The position numbers and the translations under genes are program-made. A stretch of 64,000 nucleotides of DNA from Psychrobacillus sp. OK032 (lineage in GTDB: Bacteria; Bacillota; Bacilli; Bacillales_A; Planococcaceae): NCBI RefSeq assembly GCF_900111345.1, contig NZ_FOGY01000001.1, positions 62,001 to 126,000 of the forward strand, in the 5' to 3' direction. Numbering within the stretch: the first letter of the stretch is position 1; every line of letters starts with the position of its first letter. Below the pieces are notes generated by a model. The model worked only from the letters and a program-made list of their open reading frames with translations, was not told the origin of the DNA and searched no databases. Of this stretch, positions 57,350 to 64,000 are shown piece after piece.

Positions 57350-59193
57350 ATTCGTATATCTACTCCTTGCGAATCTCTTGAAGCCATTTTTGACTGGACC
57401 TTCGATGCAAGCTTTTGTTCTTCGAATGTTTTCATAAATACACCAGATAGTGTATATCCAACGGATAGTAGCCCATCTTTTAAGCCGGTTTTAAATGTAT
57501 TGGCAATCTGCTGCAACTGTGCATTATTGTTGTATACGGTAATCGTTACAATTCTACTTTGCACTTGCATATCTACTACCGTTTCATCCAATGTGTCTAA
57601 TTTTAAATAAAACATAATTCTCGCAAAATCAGAATCTATTTTTCCGTCTTCTTTCATTCGACCATTCCACTCTAGCGTTGCATCCATTTTCTTACCAAGA
57701 AATTCTAACGGCACTTGCATAAGTAACTGATGTTGTGGACCATTTTCTCCCGACAAAATTTGCAAACCATTCATTCGTCCTAGTAGCATTTCTGCACTAT
57801 CTCTTAGGGTTGTAGAAATGGTGTGATTTTGCATCAACTCTACTAATTGAGGTTTTAATTGAAGCGCTATATTTCTAATTTCTTCACTGTTATTTCCAAG
57901 CTTCGCTTCATAATTAAACCCTAGAGATTTTAATACTTCTTTCATCGCATGTTCAAAAGCTTTTCCATCCAACTGGTTTAATACAGCTTGCTCCGCCCCA
58001 GTAATTATTTGGGCATTAAAGCTATTGAAGTTACTTTTAGACATTGTAGCTACTTGTTGTAATACCTGGTTAACACTTTCTACCGTTTGCCCTTTTCCTA
58101 GTAGAGTAACTAAATGCTCTTTGGCGGTTAAACTATTTGTGTCCTCTCGGAAAATGGCATGCTGACTCTGTTCCGCAAATACTTTGACTAACACGTTATT
58201 GATCTGTTGGGCTTGGCTATTTTCTTTCATCATGGACAATACTTGTTCTTTTTGCGCAGAAGTCAATAACGGTTGTACATTTATCCAGTTACGGAGTTGT
58301 TCCATTATTGCCCCTTTTTCAGGAGGTGTAGCGTGTGCCAATTGTGCCATCAGTTGTCCCGCTGAATTAGGTAACGAATGCTTACTAACTAAAGGAATTG
58401 GGTTTGATAAAGAAGCCGCTGCTGGTAAAATTTCTACTTGCTTTAAAGATTGTATGATAGGTAATCTCGTCGAAATACTTGTTTGCTGATCTTGCAGTAT
58501 CACTATTTGCTTCCCAATAATCGCACCTGCTACAGGTAAACGAAAAGGCTCAGCTACTTTTTGTAAGCTTTGCATCATATCGTTTTTTACAACCTGTGAA
58601 ATGGTCGAATCCTGTTGTAATGCCAGTTTGAAATTTTCGATAGACGACTGCAAACCACCCGTGGATTTCCCGTTTACGACAGCCTCCAATAGATTCTGTG
58701 TGAATGGTAGCTTTAACTCTGTCATTTTTTGAATTGCTACAAGCGCTAATTTTATCGAGACTCCTTGTGGCAACTGTTTTAAAAGTTGCTCTGCTTGTAC
58801 TAATATTTCTTTTGATATGGGTAATTGTTCTTTTAAGAAAAATTGGGTAACCGCTTGCATTTCACTCGTTTTCGTTAAATTCATTGCTTGTAACAATTGG
58901 GTTGCTTGTTGCGCAAAAGTATTACCTCCGGTTAATGGACCTGTCACTACTTTTAGTTGTACTTCTGGAGAAGCTTTCGATACTTGAAAAAAATGGGCGT
59001 CTCCTGCTTTTAAAGGGGTTTCCAGTTTTGCGATGACTTTTTGATTGCCTATTTGCACCTCTGCAGTTTGATTTGGATATAGTTTTTTTATCACTCCGTG
59101 TACAACTTGCCCTTCTTTCATAGGCATTTGTCTTCCTGTTGAAACAACTGGGGATGTCTGTGATCCAATGGATGAAAAAGATGGAAAAGTCAT
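57346..59193 (-). CDS. ylqG: FliK-like hook-length-control-domain protein YlqG
   Basis: A 615-residue, Gln/Leu-rich, mostly soluble protein. The N-terminal 60 residues include a beta-rich QVVHGVIKKLYPNQTAEVQI segment; the C terminus (about 490-590: QVPLEFLGKKMDATLEWNGR, then DTLDETVVDMQVQSRIVTIT) resembles the FliK Flg_hook domain. It lies next to the FlhB-like ylqH, mirroring the FliK/FlhB partnership of the flagellum. Function is unknown in Bacillus; overall identity between species is low. Confidence 0.82.
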   Translation of the reverse strand: MTFPSFSSIGSQTSPVVSTGRQMPMKEGQVVHGVIKKLYPNQTAEVQIGNQKVIAKLETPLKAGDAHFFQVSKASPEVQLKVVTGPLTGGNTFAQQATQLLQAMNLTKTSEMQAVTQFFLKEQLPISKEILVQAEQLLKQLPQGVSIKLALVAIQKMTELKLPFTQNLLEAVVNGKSTGGLQSSIENFKLALQQDSTISQVVKNDMMQSLQKVAEPFRLPVAGAIIGKQIVILQDQQTSISTRLPIIQSLKQVEILPAAASLSNPIPLVSKHSLPNSAGQLMAQLAHATPPEKGAIMEQLRNWINVQPLLTSAQKEQVLSMMKENSQAQQINNVLVKVFAEQSQHAIFREDTNSLTAKEHLVTLLGKGQTVESVNQVLQQVATMSKSNFNSFNAQIITGAEQAVLNQLDGKAFEHAMKEVLKSLGFNYEAKLGNNSEEIRNIALQLKPQLVELMQNHTISTTLRDSAEMLLGRMNGLQILSGENGPQHQLLMQVPLEFLGKKMDATLEWNGRMKEDGKIDSDFARIMFYLKLDTLDETVVDMQVQSRIVTITVYNNNAQLQQIANTFKTGLKDGLLSVGYTLSGVFMKTFEEQKLASKVQSKMASRDSQGVDIRI

Positions 59194-59202
59194 TTACTCA
59201 CC

Positions 59203-59970
59203 TCATTTTTTTAAAATGGACTTTATTGGTTCAAACGTTTTACGATGATGCTCTATTGGTCCGTATTTCACTATTCGTTCAACATGTTCTTTTGTGCCGT
59301 ATCCAGCATGTTTATTGAATAAATACTGTGGATATCTTTCGTGTAATTGGTCCATATATTCATCTCGAGCTGTTTTAGCAAGTATCGATGCCGCGGCAAT
59401 TGCTAAGCTTTGTGCATCCCCTTTAATGATGGAGTGTGTTTCTATATCTATCGGTAGTTTCATAGCATCAACTAGCACTACAGATGGTCGTTTATGTAGA
59501 TGTAGGACCGATTCTGTCATGGATTGCTTTGTTGCTTCGTAAATATTTAGTTCATCAATTTTTTCTACGGTTTGAAAATGAATGAAATAGCTTATCGCAT
59601 TGTTTTTTATTTTTATAGCTAGTTCATTTCGCTTTTCTTTTGAAAGTTGCTTGGAATCATTTAATCCAATCAGTTCCTCAGCATGTGCATTTAGGATGAC
59701 TGCAGCTGTCACTACTGGTCCCGCTAATGGTCCACGCCCTGCTTCGTCGACTCCTGCTACTAAATCTTGTTCGTTTGTACAAAAGCTGCGATCGAATAAT
59801 ACTTTTTCTTCATGTGCTTTTTTTTCTAGTAGTAGCTTTTGTTGCTTTCTCTCCCAGCTGTTTATTAGTTTCTGAGCACCTATTCTAGTATCATTTTCTA
59901 GCTCTTTAAACCAAGTTTCCGAACCGGTTGCCTGTTCTAATCTCTCTTTTATTTCTTTCAAACTTAACAT
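59203..59970 (-). CDS. rnhB: Ribonuclease HII
   Basis: Removes ribonucleotides from DNA, 255 residues. The catalytic GVDEAGRGPLAGPVV has Asp75 and Glu76; VVLVDAMKLP near 168 and SILAKTARDEYM near 193 supply the remaining acidic residues. An N-terminal extension of about 65 residues, typical of Bacillus RnhB, precedes the catalytic core. It starts the rnhB-ylqG-ylqH set. Confidence 0.98.
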   Translation of the reverse strand: MLSLKEIKERLEQATGSETWFKELENDTRIGAQKLINSWERKQQKLLLEKKAHEEKVLFDRSFCTNEQDLVAGVDEAGRGPLAGPVVTAAVILNAHAEELIGLNDSKQLSKEKRNELAIKIKNNAISYFIHFQTVEKIDELNIYEATKQSMTESVLHLHKRPSVVLVDAMKLPIDIETHSIIKGDAQSLAIAAASILAKTARDEYMDQLHERYPQYLFNKHAGYGTKEHVERIVKYGPIEHHRKTFEPIKSILKK

Positions 59971-60640
59971 ATTTACATCTTCTTTCTCTTGCTTATTATT
60001 ATGTATCGGTTATTTTTTTGTTTAATTAAAAAATTATTTCTATACATTCGTTTTTTAACTATTTGAATCTATATTTTAGATTTTAGAGATAATGTGCAAC
60101 AAAAAGCTCTATTAGGCGACCACTATGATTTCAGTCGGACGCTTTCGGTGCAGAAAACATCTGCTATTCCCGCTGGAGTCGCCTCCTGCAGCGAAAATCA
60201 ATGGAAAATGCTAGCTAAATCAATAGCAAAACTGAATAGGGCATTGGCTTATCCCCCTACTATCCTTAGCTTAGTTAAAATCAGCCTTTGCTCATTATTT
60301 GAACTAAGCGCAAGACAGCCATCTTTACTCGAAACTTTCAATTACGCAATGTATATGATAGCTAATTAGAAAATGTCATCTCATGACTAGTGAAGGTATA
60401 CCATGAGAAATGATTGCTCTCGACTATTAATTGATTGCTATCAATGACCAGACGGTTGCTCTAAGCCATTTTCTGGATTCATACCAGATTTGGCGTGGTC
60501 ATCCTGATAACTCTAAAGCTCTATTGAGTTCAGATACTGATTAGTCAGCAAGCTCTATTAATTGCAGCGGAAGGGGGGCGACTCCAGCGGAAATTCTAGA
60601 GGTAACTTCCTTATGACGCATTACTATCCACTTCAAAAAC
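59971..60640. repeat. Gap between rnhB and rbgA with dispersed repeats and a degenerate periodic tract
   Basis: No credible gene lies in this 712-bp gap. Positions 60125-60212 carry a repeat with the words tattcccgctggagtcgcc and ctgcagcgaaaat; 60556-60632 carry gcgactccagcggaaattct and ggtaacttccttatgacgc, the opposite orientation of the first and a match to 18040-18075. Between them, 60391-60500 has weak 21-bp periodicity: gattgct, gattgct and ggttgct begin at 60412, 60433 and 60454. Confidence 0.55.
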
Positions 60641-60676
60641 ACAAGAAAACCCTCTTTACCTGGTGGCAAAAAGGGT
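60637..60676 (-). terminator. Terminator after rbgA
   Basis: Minus strand: ACCCTTTTTGCC, loop ACCA, GGTAAAGAGGGT, a 12-bp stem with two G-U pairs and no mismatch (60649-60676), then TTTCTTGTG. It lies 6 bp after the rbgA stop. Confidence 0.85.
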
Positions 60677-60682
60677 ATATTT

Positions 60683-61537
60683 CTATTGATATTCATCTAC
60701 AAAATCGAAAGTCAATCTACCAAGCTGGAGACCACGGACGTCTCGAACAATTAACTCAGCGACTTGATCATAATCAATTTCGCCTCCACCCGCATAACAT
60801 CTCCGTAGCTTTCCAATATGGTCGAACGTATCCACTAAATTTTCACTAACTTCTGTTAGCTGATAACGTTCTTCCATACGCTTTGGATAATGTTCTTGTA
60901 GAAAACGAAGCCCATAAACAGCTAGGTCTTCCATATTGATTAATGCATCTTTTATCGCACCAGTGAGCGCCAACTTGTATCCGACTTGTTGATCTTCAAA
61001 CTTTGGCCAAAGAATACCCGGTGTATCGAGTAATTCTATTTCCTTTTCCACTTTGATCCATTGTTGTTTTTTGGTCAAGCCTGGCGTATTACCAGTTCTC
61101 GCTATATTTTTCTTTGCAAATCGGTTAATGAGTGTAGATTTTCCGACGTTCGGAATTCCAACAATCATCGCTCGAATTGCACGAGGTTTTATGCCCCGGT
61201 CTTTCATACGATCCCATTTCGGCTTTAAAAGCTCTTTAGCGGCTTTAAAAACAGTTTGCAATCCTTTTCCTTCTAAAGAGTTTATCGCGACAGCAGCATG
61301 CCCTTTTGACTCAAAATAGGCGATCCATTTTTTTGTCTGCGCCTCGTCTGCCATATCCATTTTGTTTAGGATAAGTAATCTAGTTTTTTGATGAACCACT
61401 TCATCAATCATCGGATTTCTAGAAGACAACGGTAATCGTGCATCTATTAACTCAAAAATAATGTCTACTAGTTTTAAGTTTTCCGTTACTTCTCTTCTCG
61501 CTTTGGCCATATGACCAGGAAACCATTGAATCGTCAT
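60683..61537 (-). CDS. rbgA: 50S assembly GTPase RbgA (YlqF)
   Basis: Circularly permuted GTPase needed for late 50S maturation, 284 residues. The permuted motif order is clear: G4 NKMD at 58-61 comes before G1 GIPNVGKS at 127-134 and G3 DTPGI near 174. The N-terminal [14 protein letters not shown] is a family signature, and an ANTAR-like RNA-binding tail follows. It starts 16 bp after lepB and is followed by a terminator. Confidence 0.98.
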   Translation of the reverse strand: MTIQWFPGHMAKARREVTENLKLVDIIFELIDARLPLSSRNPMIDEVVHQKTRLLILNKMDMADEAQTKKWIAYFESKGHAAVAINSLEGKGLQTVFKAAKELLKPKWDRMKDRGIKPRAIRAMIVGIPNVGKSTLINRFAKKNIARTGNTPGLTKKQQWIKVEKEIELLDTPGILWPKFEDQQVGYKLALTGAIKDALINMEDLAVYGLRFLQEHYPKRMEERYQLTEVSENLVDTFDHIGKLRRCYAGGGEIDYDQVAELIVRDVRGLQLGRLTFDFVDEYQ

Positions 61538-61553
61538 TTCGGTACCACCTTCT

Positions 61554-62114
61554 TTACTTCACAAAACCAATATCATCCATAGGCCAGAATACGAAGTTCG
61601 TGTTTCCAATCACTTCGTCAATGGCAACGAGACCAATATGTCGGCTATCTTTACTGTATCTACGATTATCTCCCATTACGAATATGTATCCTTCTGGGAT
61701 TTTATGCTTTTGCGTAATATCTTCTAAAGTGAAGTCATCTGTAAGTGTTCCTTCACTGACTTCGCTCTTATACTGCTCTAAATATGGTTCTGGTAGTTCT
61801 TTTCCATTAATAAATAATTGATCATTTTTAAACTCTAGATGATCGCCGGGTAAACCAATCACTCGTTTAATATAATTTTTTTGTTCTGGTGCATGAAATA
61901 CTACTATATCGTAACGATCTGGTTCGCCAACCATGTAGCCAATCTTGTTAACAACCATACGGTCGCCATTTTCTAAAGTAGGCATCATGGATTCTCCGTC
62001 TACTACGATTGGTGTAAATAAAAAGAAACGAATTATTGCTGCTAGTCCAAAAGCGATTAAAAGAGCTTTCGACCACTCCCATAATTCATTCTTTTCCTTT
62101 TTTACTTGTTCCAT
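61554..62114 (-). CDS. lepB: Type I signal peptidase
   Basis: Removes signal peptides from secreted proteins. The 186-residue single-pass protein has an N-terminal helix ([20 protein letters not shown], about 15-34), catalytic Ser42 (DGESMMPTL) and Lys83 ([12 protein letters not shown]), and the C-terminal [11 protein letters not shown] box. ATG 62114 follows AAGGGGG; a GTG seven codons earlier lies within that site. A signal peptidase gene here, between rplS and rbgA, is not in B. subtilis but is found in some other Bacillales. Confidence 0.97.
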   Translation of the reverse strand: MEQVKKEKNELWEWSKALLIAFGLAAIIRFFLFTPIVVDGESMMPTLENGDRMVVNKIGYMVGEPDRYDIVVFHAPEQKNYIKRVIGLPGDHLEFKNDQLFINGKELPEPYLEQYKSEVSEGTLTDDFTLEDITQKHKIPEGYIFVMGDNRRYSKDSRHIGLVAIDEVIGNTNFVFWPMDDIGFVK

Positions 62115-62227
62115 TAATTTGCCCCCTTTATTCACTATTTATATTGTACAAGGAAAATTAGTTTCAAGCAAAAGGAATGACAACATTTTTTTAGACACAG
62201 TTAAACTATACTATTATTTCCTTTATA

Positions 62228-62420
62228 GGCGGACCTTTTCCACGGGCTTCGACTTCGGCCAGGGCCAACAGGATGTTGGTCACAAAGGCGTTGAGGCCCA
62301 CAGAACGCGGCGGATTAGATTGCCTTCCGTTCGATGTGACGTACTTAGCCTTTGTTCCTTCACTCAGTGCGGGGTCTTCAGCTTAAGCTATTCCCGCTGG
62401 AGTCGCCGCCTTCCACTACA
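62228..62420. repeat. GC-rich dispersed repeat between rplS and lepB
   Basis: A sharp GC-rich island in an AT-rich 422-bp gap. It contains ccaaca/tgttgg (about 62265-62280), ggcttcgacttcggcc and, at its right end, ctattcccgctggagtcgccgcc, shared with 60160-60185. No gene is supported; a 25-codon open stretch on the minus strand at 62225-62312 has no start or ribosome-binding site. Confidence 0.6.
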
Positions 62421-62489
62421 ATAAATAATATGAGTAATAATCAAGTGTATAATGTAACACATCATTTTTTAAAATGTAAATATTTCATA

Positions 62490-62547
62490 GAGACTGAAAA
62501 AGAAAAAATGTTGTAGCAAAAGTGGCATCACCTTCACTACAACATTT
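62490..62547 (-). terminator. Terminator after rplS
   Basis: Minus strand: AAATGTTGTAG, 20-nt loop, CTACAACATTT (62506-62547), then TTTCTTTTTCAG. An 11-bp perfect stem 10 bp after the rplS stop. Confidence 0.85.
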
Positions 62548-62557
62548 ACTTTTACTA

Positions 62558-62902
62558 TTAGCGACGCTCTTTAATACGAGCTGCTTTACCACGTAGTTCA
62601 CGTAAGTAGTACAATTTAGCACGACGAACTTTACCACGACGAGTAACTTCTAAGTTTGCAATTTTTGGTGTGTGTACAGGGAATGTACGTTCAACACCAA
62701 CGCCAGAAGAAATTTTACGAACTGTGAAAGTTTCGCTAACTCCGCCTCCACGACGTTTAATTACAACACCTTCGTACATTTGGATACGTTCGCGAGTTCC
62801 CTCTACTACCTTAACGTGTACACGAACAGTGTCACCAGGACGGAAAGTAGGAAGATCTGTACGTAATTGTTCTTTTGTGATTTCTGAAATAATGTTTTGC
62901 AT
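62558..62902 (-). CDS. rplS: 50S ribosomal protein L19
   Basis: L19 sits at the 30S-50S interface. The 114-residue protein is typical: [20 protein letters not shown], then [20 protein letters not shown] and [21 protein letters not shown]-type C terminus. The second of two adjacent ATG codons (62902) is used because it matches the family N terminus and has better spacing from AAGGAGAG. It has its own promoter and leader. Confidence 0.98.
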   Translation of the reverse strand: MQNIISEITKEQLRTDLPTFRPGDTVRVHVKVVEGTRERIQMYEGVVIKRRGGGVSETFTVRKISSGVGVERTFPVHTPKIANLEVTRRGKVRRAKLYYLRELRGKAARIKERR

Positions 62903-62905
62903 CAT

Positions 62906-62988
62906 TTTCTCTCCTTCTCTAGAATGCTCTTACACACATTAGCTGTTGCAGCGGAACACCCAAAATCAGTACTTTACATAAAAGTACA
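62906..62988 (-). promoter_or_regulatory. rplS 5' leader (probable L19 leader RNA)
   Basis: Between the rplS promoter and start codon, the minus strand folds as GTACTTT/AAAGTAC (about 62967-62986), then a small GCTG/CAGC hairpin (about 62942-62953) before the ribosome-binding site. Firmicute rplS genes commonly have a conserved structured leader (Rfam L19_leader). The position and small-hairpin layout agree; I could not align it to the model. Confidence 0.5.
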
Positions 62989-62994
62989 TAATAG

Positions 62995-63023
62995 AATATA
63001 TCATAACTTCTTGTTACATGCAA
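62995..63023 (-). promoter_or_regulatory. SigA-type promoter of rplS
   Basis: Minus strand: TTGCAT, 17 bp, TATATT, with TGA directly before the -10 (extended -10). It begins immediately after the trmD stop codon. Predicted start near 62988. Confidence 0.6.
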
Positions 63024-63758
63024 TTATAATTTGCTTTTTAATTCATTAATAAATTGTTTTTCGGTCTCACTTAACTCAAGCTGGTCTAACAAATCAGGTC
63101 TTCTTTCTACCGTTCGTTTCAGCGACTGCTCTTTTCTCCATTTATCAATGGCCGCATGATTACCCGATAATAAAATATCCGGCACTTTATAGCCACGATA
63201 TTCTACAGGACGAGTATAATGCGGATGTTCTAATAATCCCGTCGAAAAAGAATCTTGTTCATGTGATTCAGCTTTTCCTAATACATTCGGTAAAAGTCTT
63301 ACAACACTATCAACAACAGTCATCGCTGCTAACTCTCCGCCTGTAAGAACAAAATCTCCAATGGAAATTTCATCTGTCACTAAATGTTCTCGTATCCGTT
63401 CGTCATAGCCTTCATAATGACCGCAAATGAATATGAGTTCTTCTTCTTTCGCAAGTTCTTCTGCTTTTTGTTGCGTAAATCGCTCTCCTTGAGGGCAAAG
63501 AAGTATAATACGTCGTTTATGTTCCCTTTGTGTAATAAGCGATTCTACTGCATTAAAAATGGGTTCTGGCTTCAACACCATACCAGCACCGCCGCCGTAT
63601 GGATAATCATCTACTTGATGATGTTTATTGCCGGAAAAGTCTCGAAAGTTGACTACATTGATCGCAACTTCCTCTTTTTCCTGCGCTTTTTTCAAAATAG
63701 AGGAATTAAAAACCCCCGTAAACATTTCAGGAAAAAGCGAAAGAATATGAATGTTCAT
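63024..63758 (-). CDS. trmD: tRNA (guanine-N1)-methyltransferase TrmD
   Basis: Methylates G37 next to the anticodon, preventing frameshifting. The 244-residue SPOUT-fold protein begins [13 protein letters not shown] and contains [13 protein letters not shown] near 55-67 and the SAM-binding knot [15 protein letters not shown] near 131-145. The second of two adjacent ATG codons is used; the first overlaps the rimM stop. Order rimM-trmD-rplS is standard. Confidence 0.98.
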   Translation of the reverse strand: MNIHILSLFPEMFTGVFNSSILKKAQEKEEVAINVVNFRDFSGNKHHQVDDYPYGGGAGMVLKPEPIFNAVESLITQREHKRRIILLCPQGERFTQQKAEELAKEEELIFICGHYEGYDERIREHLVTDEISIGDFVLTGGELAAMTVVDSVVRLLPNVLGKAESHEQDSFSTGLLEHPHYTRPVEYRGYKVPDILLSGNHAAIDKWRKEQSLKRTVERRPDLLDQLELSETEKQFINELKSKL

Positions 63759-64000
63759 CATGATAACAGACCATCCAGCGCGTCAATCGTAATTTTTTTA
63801 TTTTCAATATCGACTGTTTTAACAACGTCCTCGATATACGGAATATAATGTGTTTTCCCTTTTTCAGGTTGAACTGCCCAAACGTCATTTGCTCCCGTTT
63901 GAATGATTTCCGTAACAGTTCCAATTACTTCACCTTCTAAAGATTCAACCGAACAGCCGATAATCTCGTGATAATAAAATTCATTATCTTCTAAATCGGA
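63758..64000 (-). CDS. rimM: 16S rRNA processing protein RimM (5' end outside window)
   Basis: The C-terminal 80 residues of RimM, a 30S assembly factor that binds S19. The visible part is the PRC-barrel: [20 protein letters not shown], then [20 protein letters not shown] and [20 protein letters not shown]. It ends ALDGLLS with a TGA that overlaps the trmD ATG codons. The start is beyond the right edge. Confidence 0.95.
   Translation of the reverse strand, partial: SDLEDNEFYYHEIIGCSVESLEGEVIGTVTEIIQTGANDVWAVQPEKGKTHYIPYIEDVVKTVDIENKKITIDALDGLLS

Noticed and set aside
60094-60369. Possible 91-residue gene in the rnhB-rbgA gap
   Set aside because: Spans a dispersed repeat, lacks a ribosome-binding site, and is opposite to all neighbours.
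60562-60849. Possible 95-residue gene at the end of the rnhB-rbgA gap
   Set aside because: Starts in a repeat, crosses the rbgA terminator and continues antisense to rbgA.
62225-62312. Short minus-strand coding remnant reading VGLNAFVTNILL and onward
   Set aside because: Only about 25-30 codons, no start, and its sequence is explained by repeat dyads; no homologue I can name.
61945-62424. Plus-strand open frame of 159 codons from lepB into the repeat
   Set aside because: First half is antisense to lepB and the rest runs through a GC-rich repeat; no domain.
63384-63848. Plus-strand open frame of 154 codons over trmD/rimM
   Set aside because: Antisense shadow; Phe/Lys/Arg-rich with no initiation signal.

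Overview
The window is a stretch of chromosome from a low-GC, motile, Gram-positive bacterium of the order Bacillales. Gene order and protein sequences match the Bacillus subtilis rimM/trmD-to-infB region. Protein divergence, the AT-rich base composition, the non-B. subtilis repeats and the small extra genes suggest a Planococcaceae-type genus (Psychrobacillus, Lysinibacillus or Sporosarcina relatives). That assignment is inference from protein character, not a search. All credible genes lie on the minus strand, so the biological order runs from high to low coordinates.

From the right edge: rimM (5' part missing), trmD, rplS with its own promoter and leader, lepB, rbgA, rnhB, a FliK-like/FlhB-like gene pair (ylqG, ylqH), sucCD, dprA, topA, trmFO, xerC, hslVU and codY (63.9-46.5 kb). 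This block covers ribosome maturation, protein secretion, the TCA cycle, DNA topology and uptake, tRNA methylation, and the CodY nutrient sensor.

A 0.9 kb control region separates codY from the fla/che operon (45.6-17.1 kb): flgBC, fliEFGHIJ, ylxF, fliK, flgD, a PF12611-type gene, flgE, swrD, fliLMY, cheY, fliOPQR, flhBAFG, cheBAWCD, an unknown membrane protein gene, sigD, a second unknown small gene and swrB. The operon encodes the hook-basal body, C-ring, export apparatus, chemotaxis core and the late-gene sigma factor. Genes mostly overlap or are a few bases apart, and several start with GTG or TTG.

Downstream are rpsB (promoter plus structured leader), tsf, pyrH, frr, uppS, cdsA, dxr and rseP, with a terminator hairpin at most junctions. 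Then polC, a 0.66 kb repeat-bearing gap, and rimP-nusA-ylxR-ylxQ-infB (3' end missing). The rimP leader carries a hairpin resembling the NusA-sensitive attenuator. proS, which sits between rseP and polC in B. subtilis, is absent.

I found no mobile genes, CRISPR array, rRNA, tRNA, phage or defence genes. The unusual material is non-coding: dispersed GC-rich hairpin repeats in nearly every large gap, a long and a short version of one structured repeat inside the fla/che operon, a strictly 21-bp-periodic array upstream of fla/che, and a perfect hairpin between the ribosome-binding site and start codon of swrD.
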